A stretch of 64,000 bases of DNA from Henckelia pumila (Eukaryota > Streptophyta > Magnoliopsida > Lamiales > Gesneriaceae), in contig NC_133120.1 of NCBI RefSeq assembly GCF_033568475.1, positions 85,020,151 through 85,084,150 of the forward strand, given 5' to 3'. The notes under the pieces are model-generated. The model had not been told where the DNA came from. It saw nothing but the letters and a program-made list of their open reading frames with translations, and ran no database searches. The stretch's first letter is position 1. Each line of letters begins with the position of its first letter. Of the stretch, positions 44,437 through 57,600 are shown piece by piece. Both the position numbers and the translations under genes were made by a program.

Positions 44437-47400
44437 ATGGCAACTGAAAGCCCCATTAGGATATTGGAAGGGACAGAAAAATGGCCTCCTTGTAAGCAGT
44501 CTAATAGTTACGGATCATCTGCCAAGCTGGCCATTGAAGATTTTAGTTTGTTCTTGAAAGATCGAAAGTTTCAAAGCCTTGAAAAGGATATGATACCAAG
44601 CCGTAGTGAAAGTGCACCACCAAGCATGGAAGGTTCTATGGCGGCAATTGAAAATATCTTTTCCCTGAGGAATTCCACCATGAGTCTTGATTTACATCCA
44701 GGCCCTTCTAATAGAAAATGCGAGACCGATGCTGATCTGCCTTTTCCTTACCATGGTTCTGATGTCATTTTGGATCAAAGATTCAGTAGGCCTTTCAGCT
44801 CGGAGAGTCATCATCTATTTCACCGTCGTGGTTCTACTGGCAACGATCGGAACATGATTCCTCATGGCAACGTTCCTAGGAATACCCTTCCTTCTCACGA
44901 GGAAGAGTCTGAGGATGACAGGTCTTCTGAACGGAGTGCATCTGCTGATAAATCTGCTTCATTGGGTTTCCATAATGACTCATTCAACTCGACACAGGTA
45001 ACACTTTTTAATTTCCGAAAAAGGCAAAGGAATAAATGCTGGAGACACCAGTATTTACTTTTCCAAGAACATCTACATTTTTCTACTCATATTTTCTACC
45101 GTGGGAAAAATATTTTTTCTGCATGTATATTTTATTGTGGAAAAAACTATATCTCTAGATATCGGCTTCTTCTGATGATTAGTAACTAACTTACCTACTC
45201 GGCCCATGCTTTATCTAAAATCACTCGAGTTATTAACTGTATGACAGCTCTGAATTTGCTGTTGTTAAATTCCTGGCCTTTTGCACACTTTTGTTGAAAT
45301 TGTAACAAAAAAGCGTCACAATGCAGGAAGATTCCAGCCAAACTTCATCCCCTTCTCAAGATCAGTATAATCATAGATCTATGGGGGAAAAGGTTGTTGA
45401 TGCCAATTCACATGTACTGCATAATCGTTCCGTTGGCATGTCATCTGATGTTATAGATGCACCCAGTTTAGATCGTCCGAGGCAGATCTCACAACCTGAT
45501 CCTCTTACAGGGGGTGTTTTAAGCTTATCCCTTGACGATGAAAGCAGCATAGTAGTTCGTCCTCCTTTAGATGGACAAGATTTTAGTGCTGACAAAGTTG
45601 ATTTAAAGGATGAGTCCTCAACAGCTGGTGTTGGTGATACTTCGAATTTGAACCGTAACAAATTTAACAAGAAAGATCAACCCATTCCCCAAAATTATAC
45701 ATCGCAATCAGCAGCAGCTCTGCAAGAAACCAATATTTCTCGAGTTCTGGGCCCTTTCTCTCAGATGATTTATCCTGGAACAAGTCATCCATATGGTAGC
45801 TTGAACCAGTTTCTCTATGGCTCTTCGAGTGTTTCAACGGGAGAGGTGCAACCGACACTTCAGTCATCTGGATTCACACCTCCATTTTACACCCCACCAG
45901 CTCCTACTCCGTTTATGACTCCACAGAATACGTTTTATCAGAATATGCAGCCAGCTAGCTACTTCACCCCACAATATAGCATGGGTGGATACACTATCAA
46001 CTCTACTTTTCTTCCATCATATCTTTCAGGATATCCTTCTCAGGGTACTTTTCCTCTGGCTTTCGATAGTTCTTCTTTTCCCAATCCTGGAGTTTCGGAT
46101 GGAGGGAATGCACATGCGTATGATACGCAAAATCTACCAAAATATTATGGACAAGTTGGAGTTACCATGCAGCCTCCTTCTGTTGATCCCTATCATATGC
46201 AGTATTTTCAGCCGCCGTTACGAAATTCCTATGGTGCATATGGTCAGTTTGATCATCAAGCACCAAGAAATGATATTGCAGCGAGTCAAGTGAATTCTCG
46301 TGACTTCAAAAAGGGGGCAGATCTTACTGGATTTCCAAATGACCAGAAACCTCAACATTCATCTGGTATAGGCTATAACAGCTTTAATATTGGGAGCAGA
46401 TTGCAATTTCCTTCGTCTATGGTTAGTCCTGTTGTTTCAATAAAACCTGTGGTGGGGCCCAATTTTTCTGGGGGGAGGAATAGTACAACTCATCACACTT
46501 TTCATGGCAACTCCGGCAAAACATATGGGCTGCAAAATCAGAGCTGGAATGGCATGAGTTCAAATTCGTTTCTTGAAGAGCTGAAATTGGGTAAGGGTCC
46601 AAGATTTGAGCTGTCTGATATAGTGGGGCATATTGGTGAATTTAGGTAAGTTATCGCTGACCTTATTTTTCCTTCACTTACTGTATCAATTATCAAGGGG
46701 CTCATGATCATATATGATACTTCAGTGTTGATCAACATGGAAGTAGATTCATTCAGCAGAAGTTGGAACACTGTAGTCTTGGAGAGAAAGAATCAGTCTT
46801 CAAGGAAGTTGTTCCTCATGCTTCCAAACTAATGACAGATGTTTTTGGAAACTATGTTATACAGAAGGTATGGTCTCTAATTAATAAATGTTTCTTCTTT
46901 GCGTCCATCAATTTTCACGGAGGATTATTTTTCCATGTTATTTTGGTACAGCTTTTTGAATATGGTGGCCCGGGGCAAAAGGAAGACCTTGCAAATCAAT
47001 TGGAAGGTCAAATTTTACCATTGAGTTTGCAGATGTATGGGTGTCGTGTAATCCAAAAGGTGAATATTCAGCCTTTTGTCCATGAATGCTCTTGATTACT
47101 CTCTCTTTTGGAAAGCTATTTTTGTTCTCTTGTTGAATTCTGTCGTAGGCATTTGAAGTAATTGATTTAGCACAAAAGGTGAGGCTCGCCAAAGAGCTGG
47201 ATGGGCATGTCATGAGATGTGTCCGTGATCAAAATGGAAACCATGTTATTCAAAAGTGTATCGAGAGTATTCCGGCTGATAGCATTGATTTCATTATTTC
47301 TTCTTTTCGTGGTCATGTCGCCACACTTTCAATGCATCCTTATGGTTGCCGTGTCATTCAGGTAATTTTGCATTTTCAACACATTGGGGTACTCTGGTTG

Positions 47401-49257
47401 ACCTTTCAGTTTTTCACATTGTTTCTATTAACGATAATCAAGATTTTTATCATTTATTTATCATTAAAGAGGGTCCTGGAGCATTGCAATGATGAATTAC
47501 AGACTCAGTTCATAGTAAATGAGATTTTGGATTCAGTGTGCACTCTTGCTCAGGACCAGTATGGCAACTATGTCACACAGGTTGATTTCTCCTCCAGGTT
47601 TCTGTGGTTTAGCATTATTTCTTCATTTTCCCATGTTCTTCGTCTATTTTTACTTGGTTTGTTCGAGTTATTTTCTTATAGAGTACCAAGGTTAGCTATA
47701 TAGAAGCACACTTCAAGACTATTTGGTTAAGCTTGTTTGATTAATCTTTTAAGCTCCTAGAGAATTTATAGGTGGTGTTTTTGGAAATATGATATTCTAG
47801 ATCTTATTATTATCATCTCCAACAGGGTTGTCCATTGTTTTTGAACATTTGAGATTCTATATCTTATAACCTAGTAGACTTTAATTTTTACTGAGTGATT
47901 AATTCAAGAGCTCAAAACTATTTTTTAATCTCAATCTTTTATCTACACTTCAAACACAAGAAAGTTTCGACATCTACAAAATACGTTGGACTCCTCTTAT
48001 TATGATTATATTATTTTTTACCTTACTGTAGAAGCTTTTGATTTGTTATTTTAAAAGGTTTAACCAACAATATAATGCACCTTATAAGCCCTCAAAATCT
48101 CATAGTATGTTAATTCATCCATTTACTGGGATACTAATCTTTGTTTTGACAATTGACAGCATGTTCTGGCAAGGGGAATCCCTCGTGAACGGAGTGAGAT
48201 CATTGAAAAATTATGCGGATCTATAGTACAACTGAGCCAGCATAAATTTGCGTCGAATGTCGTTGAAAAATGTTTGGAGTATGGTGATTCTGTGTCAAGG
48301 GACTTGCTGATAAAGGAGATTGTTGGTCATGGTGATAAGAATGATAATATATTGGTATGGCAATCTAAAGCTCGAAATTTATGACCGTTAATGAGCTAGC
48401 TGTTTATATACTAAAGAATTTCTGGTATTTCACACTAAGCTAATTCAACGCACTTGACTGGTATTTTGCTAGTTTTGGACTTCAACCATATCTTCCTGCT
48501 ATCATTTTTCTACTAGCTGAAAAGAACAAGAATGCCGAATTTACTTTCACATTGTGCCTGGTCCATTTAATTCGAATAAATGTTCGGGTCTAAGAATGTT
48601 ATGTACCTCGTGGCATTCGAATGTTCTTATATATCTACATTATTTTTGGGATGCCCATAGATAAAGTTCCTTCGTAACTTTCCATTGCAAACAACAAAGC
48701 TTAGTTAGTTGCATTGCTCAACTCCCACTATAGGATTCTGCTGTTTTTCCCAACTCCATTCGGTTCCTAGCATGAGTTTAATTTTCCCACATGTTTTTGC
48801 TTCTTTAGGTGATGATGAAGGACCAATATGCGAATTATGTCATCCAAAAGATTCTACAAAAATGCACCAGTGATCAGAGGGAACTATTGCTTGGTATAAT
48901 AAGAAATCACCTCACTGCTTTGAAAAAATATACTTATGGAAAACACATTGTCACGCGATTGGAGCAGGTATATGGAGAAGGTAAGTGCTGCTTTTTTACT
49001 TCCTCTCTGGTCTGTGCTGCATTTTTTACCTAATACTTTATTCAGTTTGGAGATTTTAAATGCTCCATCAAATGTCATGCGTTTTTGTTCCCTTCAAAAA
49101 GACGGAAATTTCAAATGATATATTGTGCAGCTGAACTTGAGGATTTTGATCCTTTTTTTTTTGTTTGTTTGTTTCCCTTTCTATTTTGCTTTTTTAATTT
49201 CTCCCATCGACCAACTTTCTTCATGTTCTTTCAGAAATTCAACCATCAGAATTGTAA
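44437..49257 (+). CDS. Pumilio/PUF RNA-binding protein, APUM5/APUM6-like
   Basis: Exons 44437-44997, 45327-46645, 46726-46867, 46952-47059, 47149-47361, 47470-47580, 48160-48354, 48809-48980 and 49235-49257 give 947 aa, and all phases close. The start [12 protein letters not shown] is typical of this Arabidopsis subgroup. The first 600 residues are disordered: Ser-rich, then Pro/Tyr/Gln-rich ([14 protein letters not shown]). The PUM-HD begins near residue 610 ([18 protein letters not shown]) and holds eight repeats with base-reading residues S-R-Q, N-Y-Q, C-R-Q, N-H-Q, C-R-Q, N-Y-Q, S-N-E and N-Y-Q in order. By the PUF code this predicts binding to UGUAUAUA in 3' UTRs, with translational repression or mRNA decay as the usual outcome. 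The last exon encodes only seven residues. The P3 gene converges from downstream. Confidence 0.94.
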
Positions 49258-49848
49258 GTACCTGGGGCGGTCATTATAGCTTGACTGATGCTCTCCTTGC
49301 TGTGACGTAGAAAATTTGGAACGATTGATGCTCAAACTCTTGTCATACCATGTTCTACTAGCAATCTGCTGCAGAAGTTTCTGCCGTCGATTGCTTCCAT
49401 ATGTAAAGTAATAGAAATTGTATAAAGATACAAGTTTTTCTGCGCCATTTGTGTTTATTGGACTGTTAGATTCTGCAGGATGTAGGTTACATTTCTTTTC
49501 ATTTACAATTTGTCTTAATACATTTAGAATTGCTTTACTTGTTTCTTTCATTTTCCACCTCTCCTTTCGGTGCTAATAATAAGGCGACAAAAGCCGCAAC
49601 AGAATAATTTAATTTCTTCCTTGCCGAACTATGAATGCTTCATTTCCAAGTTCAAATAAATTTCGAAGTAGCAATCTAGAAAAATTCTGGCTCCGCAAAC
49701 AAAATTGGTTTTCCTAAATATAACTCAAACATTGAACATATCGCACACTACTAATTGAAAAACCCCGAAACATTAATTTTCCTACCACACCATCAAAACA
49801 TGGGCAAGAATAGCACCACCATAGTTGCGGTCAAGTGGTAAGCTGAAC

Positions 49849-50635
49849 CTAATCAAAGAGCGAGAATCCCATATCATCATCACTCTCTTCCTTCTCTTCT
49901 TTCTTTTCCTCAGCAGGAGGTGCCTCGGCGGCTGCGCCTCCACCAGAAGCAGCAGGGGCAGAGGCTGCACTTCCACCAACAAAAGCCGCCCCTCCGCCAC
50001 CGCCTATAATCACCTGATCATTCATAAACATGGCGATTAGAAGGTGATATTCCCATTTACATGGGAGGCGTGGAAATTGGAAAGAAAACAACTATCCATG
50101 TTCCGAAACGAGCCAACATAATTTTCATATGCCTAAAATCAACACTTTAAAAAATCCCCTCCCGAAAAAATTCATTTCCCTTCACATTGTAGTGTCAACC
50201 TAAAGGTACACCCATCAATGCGCTCAAAACTATCGATTAGTAAATCAAATTTATCATTCACATTTGAATCCTACACCTAGAAATTTACTACTGCAACTAA
50301 ACATTTAAATCAGAAAAGCATACAATAAATTCAATTCACTGGTAGGTAAAAGCCATCTCTTTAATCAAACCTATAGCAATTACGAGTGAGCTACAGCAAC
50401 AAAACGATATAAATCGTGTAAATTAACAGAAAGAAACCTGGAAAACGGCCGATGAAGGCGTGACATAGGAGAAAGAAGATTGGACGCCGCCGGAGGAGTC
50501 GGCGGAGAGAGCGGCCTGAACCAGCTTACGCTGGAGAGTGAAAGTGCAGTCGGCGGAAGCCTCGAGTTCCCCGTTGAGCTGCTTCGCCGACCAGGCGGCA
50601 CCAGATTCCTTGCAGACGAACGTAAACACTCCCAT
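49849..50635 (-). CDS. RPP3: 60S acidic ribosomal protein P3 (plant-specific stalk protein)
   Basis: Exons (minus) 50438-50635 and 49849-50013 give 120 aa, the usual length for P3. It begins [20 protein letters not shown], the plant P3 signature. The middle is Gly/Ala-rich ([14 protein letters not shown], then [17 protein letters not shown]), forming the flexible hinge. The C terminus, [20 protein letters not shown], is the shared P-protein tail that recruits elongation factors. It acts in the ribosomal stalk with P0, P1 and P2. An ATG further upstream in frame (MILPSPQFDFARN) is in the leader and is not used in relatives. Confidence 0.96.
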
Positions 50636-50673
50636 ATTCCTCGCGAAATCAAACTGTGGAGAGGGGAGAATCA

Positions 50674-50762
50674 AAACCCTATCATTTTTATTTCCTTTTC
50701 GTGCATGGAATGGGCCCTGTTGTCTGGTTCAGGTTAGGATCGGCCCATTGTTTTACTGGGCT
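50674..50762 (-). promoter_or_regulatory. P3 promoter: telobox and site II motifs
   Basis: A telobox, AAACCCTA, lies at 50674-50681, about 40 bp upstream of the start. Three site II-type motifs follow within about 90 bp: TGGGCC at 50711, GGCCCA at 50742 and TGGGCT at 50757. This pairing is the known arrangement in plant ribosomal protein genes, bound by TCP-type and telobox factors. Confidence 0.75.
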
Positions 50763-51321
50763 TAAATATACTCATAACTCAAAATCAAAACATTAGAGAT
50801 CCAATATAATAAAATTGATTTAAATATTATATTTGATCTTCATGCGTAGTTAAAGACAAGAAGTTTACTTATCTATTATATTTGATGAGGATTTAGCAAG
50901 TTTTTGATAATATCATTTACAAACCTGGTAGAGCTAATTTTATATGATGAATCTTTTAGGACTTTCATGAATTTTTTTTTCTTCATATATACTGTAAGCA
51001 TCATTTTAAATTGATAAAAATCCATATTATCTCTCGACGGACGATGATTATCCATGTTATTAGACCAAAATGAACATATATTTACAACATTCAAATTTCA
51101 AACCGAGACTCGTAAAATTCAATGGATTTGCATTCCATACGAGAAATGTGCTTATGGACCAAAAAGACATCCAAAGTTGCGACTTAAAAAACGTCACGTA
51201 TACAGGTAAAAATTATTTCTAGTCACCCTTTTGAATACAATTTTTAAATTGCAATAATGAAATTTTAACAAGCTATATTTTAAAGTAGCACGGGTTTCAA
51301 ACTATGATATGAATGATCAGC

Positions 51322-51325
<4 letters not shown>

Positions 51326-51363
<38 letters not shown>
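51326..51363. repeat. Poly-A run of 38
   Basis: A homopolymer between the UTP25 and P3 genes. In UTP25 orientation it is a T run, so it is not the poly-A tail of that gene. No target duplication suggests a retroposon. Confidence 0.85.
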
Positions 51364-51365
<2 letters not shown>

Positions 51366-51614
51366 CCTTGAAACACTTATATCAGTACCAAAAATAAAAA
51401 CCTTAACTTTATAACGAACAAAAATGCAGAAATTAATTCTGTGAAAATTATAACATGGACGCCATGTTTCTTCAAATTGTGCAGCTTCAAGAACCTGAAA
51501 CTCGTTGTTTTGTGTGAAACATTCGTCCAGTGGTGTCCCTCGAAACACAGTTTATTTTATATGATCTCCAACCCTTCCAACTACATCTGTCCGCATTAAA
51601 CTTGGAAAATTTGC

Positions 51615-54600
51615 TCATGCGAAAACAAACACGCCTTTATCTGAGTCGACCATCCTCTTTGCTGCCGTAGAACCAACTATTCTCTCAAGCTACGCATTAC
51701 AAAAAATCGAGTTAAACTCTTACTGACTCGTTATAATACCCCTTCTAGATCTTTGGATTCTTTAGCGACTGCAAATAGGTGAAAACTACTACCAGTCGCT
51801 TGCAGTTATGATTTTTTGCATAACGGTGCATGGCATATAAGTAGCAAGAAGAATGTTTTCAGGGCATAAAAACAAGGAAGACCCAAGTTGTAACAATTTT
51901 TAAACCGTAAACAGAGGCCAACAAAAATAGAGCGCCAACAAAAAAGACGAAAAAAAAAATCTCAGAACAGCCATAAACAGCAAGAATTGTACCCGTAAAT
52001 AATCCAACCGAGAAAATAAGACGGTGCAAGTCATATCCGCTGAGGGTTCAAGGAAATTAACAATCTGCAGCAGAAGTCAGTACAACATTTACCTAAATAC
52101 TGTTAAGTAAATATGATGGAAAAAATCAAATAATTTTGTAGACTTTTTACCTCAGGGTAAAATTCTTTTCTCTCTGGGAGGGAATAGATGAATAAATTCT
52201 TTACGCCTCGTATCTTTTTTATGGGAAAAAACACAATGAAAAGGAAAGTGAGTACATTGTTCTTTTGGGGCTAAGAAAGAAAAGAGGACAGGAAAATAGA
52301 AGTTGACGAAAAATCCACGCGCCAAATGCCACTTTCAAGACTCAACCAAATCGAAAATCACTCAAGAAACCTCAACTTAAAAACGACAACATCATGAGTC
52401 ATGACATCCAGCAGTATGTTTAGATGTTAAAAAGAGACAGAAAGTCTCCCATGCTCGATGTGGCAAAGATAGAGTTCTTGTTGGCGATGGGAAGACCGGG
52501 GAGGGGGGTTGGGAGTATACAAGCAATTATCAGTAAAAAAATTTAAAAGCCTGAAATAACAGTAAACCAAGTGGCTCTGCGGAAGCAATTAATAATCCTC
52601 CTTCAGTCAGGTTTCCTAAATCCAAGTGATTAATCATGACAGATGACAAAATCAAGTTGCATTGCAAGAATTGATGATGTGATTATAAAAACATTGGTAA
52701 AATAGAGTTTACAGGAGAGACATTGCTCTTCACTTCAGATTTCAAAGTTCGAAATATTAGCATCCATGAATTTATAAAGAAAACGCACGTTTTGTCATGT
52801 TGAGAAATATCTATCATCTTAATGTTTTGAAGTGCTGAGTAAGGAAATATTCTCGAGTGACCATGATTGCAATTATCAGACCTGATGCACATGGTCAACT
52901 CAGTTGCGATTTGATATATTTCGAGATGGCACATGCGTCAAAACCTTCAGTTTATAAAGGTTTCTAGTTCCTTTTTAGGTCTAATACTTCCTCATATTAG
53001 AAGTTCTGGTTTTCTAAGTGGATCAAGAGGCTACTTTGAATTATTTTCATTTCATTATTTAACAAGAGGACAGACCAGTGATCGTATGCACAGAATTCCA
53101 AAAATTCCATGTCAAATAAATGAGGAAAAACATCTAAGGCGGAAATCAAATAACAAAAGAGTAATATTAATGGACAAATGAGAACTACCTTGTATCGGTA
53201 GTAGAAATGGGCTCTCTCAGTGTAGAGCATGATTCTCTTATCTCCTCTGAAAAACTGTCCCCGTACACTAGATATATTTTTCGGCTTTATGTACCTTTAC
53301 CAATTCAATAAAATAATACAAGTGATTTCTAACCAAAGTCACCATGTAAAGTGTGAGGAGAAATGTAAATCCCTCAACGAAAATAATGCCTGAATTACAA
53401 GTATGTGTCACAAGGACTTCAAGAAAGGAGAGAACATGAAAGTTTCTTACTCTCCAAACAAGCAAAAGGATGCAGCTTGTGACTTTAAATAATTCCGGAG
53501 TCGTACAAACTCGAAGTAAGAACTAACAAATATCATAACTCCATCCTGCATGAAAAAATTCACAAAAGTCATTTCTTGAGGTAAATTTTAAAAGCATGTG
53601 ACCAATTACTCGCTAAGCCTCACATTACCTGAACAGAATCTTTTATTTTGGGGAAGACCTACAAAATAACTAAACTGCATCAATCACATTTGAACACAAA
53701 TGGGGAAAACGAAAGATATAGACGAATGGCTAGATTCAATTAATCAAACTACTATTGAAAGATTTAATCCAGTGAGTGTAAAAACTCTGCTTCTTAAATG
53801 CCAGGGAATCCGAAATCCTATCAAACTCGGTTTCGTCACACACGGACATTGCTTGTGATTCGATCGCATAAAACTGAAATACACAGATGACGTGTCTGAC
53901 CTTCTTAGTAAAGTATTCAAGACGAGAATCATCAGCTTCTGCAATTGATTCTGTATCAAAACGCTCATAAATCTGTCAAAATAAATTAACCACACAAGTT
54001 ACAAGAGTCGAAAGTAGTTAACAGGGACCTCTTTAATCACTGACGGATCTCACAAGCAAATACCAGATTAACATCAAATGTTTATAGGACTGTAGGAGAA
54101 AGTTACCTGCTGAACTTGAGTTAATATTTTTGGAAGCACTCCCCTATACTTGCAATCCAGTTTCACCTAAAAGGATATGTTTGCAGACAAATGCTTAGTT
54201 ACAAATTTTATATTGTACCACTCACTATATTCTTATTCTTATTTCATAAAATTGTTGAGATAAGGGTAACAAGAAACTAATGTTAAAAACATGTTAAGAC
54301 AGAAAAAAGTAAGAAAATAGTCAATTTAGTCCTCTAAGTTGTCATGTTAGCTTTTTGGTCCTCTAACATGACAAAGTTGTTTGCTTTTTGGTCCTCTAAC
54401 ATGCCAAAGTTGTGTTTTCGTCCTCTAATTTTTCTTTTTGTTGGTTTTTAATCTTATTTCGCTGGAGTGCTGACGTGACACCAAACACATCATCATTTTT
54501 TCCAATTGCACGTCAACATTTTTCAGTGCCACATCAGCGCTCCGGTGGAATAAGACTAAAAACCTATAAAACGCAAAGTTACAGAACTAATGCACAACTT

Positions 54601-57600
54601 TGACAAGTTATAGGACCAAAAAAGCAAACATCACAACTTAGAGGACTATATCGTGACAGCTAGCACTCATGGACCACAAAAAATATGCAGATAAAGATAG
54701 TGGATGTCTGCTCCCAAACAAGATATTATCAAAGCAGACAAATTTCAAAATCATCCTAGTCAAATGTATATGCATGCATCAAGAATTATAACATAAATGC
54801 TTCACGAGGTAAAGAGCATACCTTTCCCTGGTAGTTGAAACAATTCTGATGGAACAGGGCATTATGTTCTGCAAAAGTGAGAGATAAGGAAGGTGCAACA
54901 AAGTGGTCATTTCTGGTAATATCTTATAGAAGCCAACGGATAAAGTGGCAAACCAACGTTCCGAGATTTGCATTGAAAATAAACTATATTTAAATCATAG
55001 CTGTTGAAAATAAACTATATTTGAATCATATGTACCTAGCTCAGCCTTTCACCCTGACACGAGCGAAGGCTTAGCCCCTAGATGAAGAGCTCACCTTAAC
55101 TGTGACACTCCATTTTTGGTGTGGTTTACAGGCACAAGGTGCTTTCATGAGTATATGTTAAATGAATAAATAATAAATACAAGGTGAAATGCAAGATAAT
55201 ATCTATTATTCCACTACCAAATTAATCTATAATTATTTTATTCTTATTTAATAGTTTGTAAGGTGTATACTTGATAATACATGTGAAATTTTCTCAAGAT
55301 ATTTAAATCCTATTGAGCGCCTCACTTTGATAAGGCATGTCAATTGGTATGTGTTTTGGACCTAGGTTTCAAAAACCATGTGCTTTAGTCCACCTTGTGC
55401 TTCTAACAAACATGGCTTAAACGATTAAAAAAAAAAAAAGTAAAAGGAAGGAAGAAGTACAGCAAAGCATAGATGAGGACAAGATCGGAGAAAACTATAG
55501 GTGAATTGAAACTAATAGATTGATCAACTTGTCTTGTAGAATTCTAGGCTCCATTTGGACAAGCATTTATAAAACGTTTTTATAAAAATATTTTTTTTTA
55601 ATGTGTAAAATGTTTTAAAAGTTGTTTTGAGAATAAATGTGTTTGGACAACTACTGTATAAAAACATTTTAACATTTCAGAAGAAACGTGCTTTAATTTT
55701 CATTATTGTCTTTCATTCTAAAAACATCTAAAAACACCGCTTATTGGTTCTTTGAAAATTATACTTGGAGAACACTTTTAAAATATTTTTTTTTTCAAAA
55801 ACGTTTTACAAAAATCATATCCAAATACATATTTTAAGTTTCACTTATAAAAAACTAAAAACGTTTTTAAAGTAAATGCCCAAACGAAACAATGTGTTAG
55901 AATTTTCCGGGTGTGTCCAAGTCGGTGAGCAATCTATTTTGAAACAATAAAACTATATTTATGAATTGAATACCTGGGTTTATGTGAGAAGACAAAATTA
56001 TTGTCTGCCGATAGAAGTGTGCTTGCCCATCTAGATACCTGAGATGTATTGAAAGAAAAACAACAAATCATCAAGAAATATCTTAAGAAGGAATAAATAA
56101 ATAGCAACGAGAGTCTCATCCACACCCCATAACCATTTTATTACCTATGTTATTTTGGTAAAAAAAACTATATGCACTTGAATGTCTTTAAGAAACCAAC
56201 ATTTCCTGGTGCATAACCAATGTTTGTAACATTGCAATGAGACATGACAATCGGTGAAGGAACATCCATTAACCAAAGTTTTATATCTCTCAAAAAAACA
56301 AATAAAAGAATGCAGTTCAAGAGTTCCAAATAACTGAATAAAAGAGCAGCTCAAAAGCGTACCATGGTCTTATGCGCATAATGTCTGTTCCATGCTGTTT
56401 AGATGGTATTTTGTTCACTTGTTCAACAACAGTCTTCACATGGGACCAGTTCTGGAAAATTTTAAGATATATATGGATTGAAAATAAAATCATCAGTGCA
56501 GTTCATCATGATAAATGAACCACAAATAGACTATCTATTATGCTTCACCCACCTGCATTAACATGACATCTGCATGATCAATGATTAAGATCTGTGACAT
56601 AGAAACATTATCCACCAATCAGCATAAGACGGACATTAAATCATTCTGATAACCAAATTACAGTCGCACATAGTTCGCAAATGATGGCACCACCTCTATA
56701 GAAGAAAGATAGTCAACATCTTTTTCTTTGTCACCTTCAGCCTCCCCAATTTTCTGCAACAGAAAATTCAATAAATCACAGTCAATCACATGCTATGCAC
56801 TTACAAAAACCAAAACCAGAAAGCACTTGAAATTCAAAACATGCAAAACTTTAATTTTTAAACTGGTGCAGTTTTGAACAAAGATGATCAGCACATTTTG
56901 AAAACTAATTCAACCAGTAAGATCAGATGAGCTCCAAATGATCTATTAATAAAGTGTAAATAGGGAAAGGCTTACGGTGATCAAGCCCAGTGGAGAAGCA
57001 ACAAGAATGTCCGATGTATAGAAATCAGCATACAGCTTTATACCCCTACAAATAGGATAAAATTGTAGTTAATTGTAGAGATATACAAGCATAACTGAAG
57101 AATGTTAAGCACCTCAAAAAACAAGGTGTTTTCACATAAATGTTAGCCATCTTTCAAATATTAGTCAAATGTAGAATATAAGTAATGAGATGCACGTATG
57201 GCACAAATGCACCAAATGCTCTCTTTATGAACAAGCAACTTTCTAACTCAAAACTCATGAGCGTATCAACGGTTAAAGAAAAAATCATATCAATGATCAA
57301 TGAATGTTAAATTTTTTTTATCAACTCCTAGTATACAACGACTCGAATGACATCAGCAGTGCTCTATTTGTGACACCCATGCTGACTGGGGGAAGTGTGC
57401 AAACTTTGAAGAATGCATCTTAAACAAGTATAAAAATACTTTTCAATGCAACAAGTTTAAGAGATAGAGCAGCACTGTTATAAAGCTCTTGCAACTGCTA
57501 CAAAACTTCGCTTCCATATGGAGAGTAGTTGACGTGAAGACTCTTACCTGTTGGTAAACTTAACACCTATCATAAAGTGATCGTTGTTATTATCTCTACC

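Noticed and set aside
51326..51363. Poly-A run as the tail of a processed pseudogene
   Set aside because: No gene-like sequence precedes it on the plus strand and no target duplication was seen.
52683..52934. 83-codon minus-strand frame as a UTP25 exon
   Set aside because: The conserved UTP25 sequence continues directly from 53189 to 52213, skipping this region, so it is intron.
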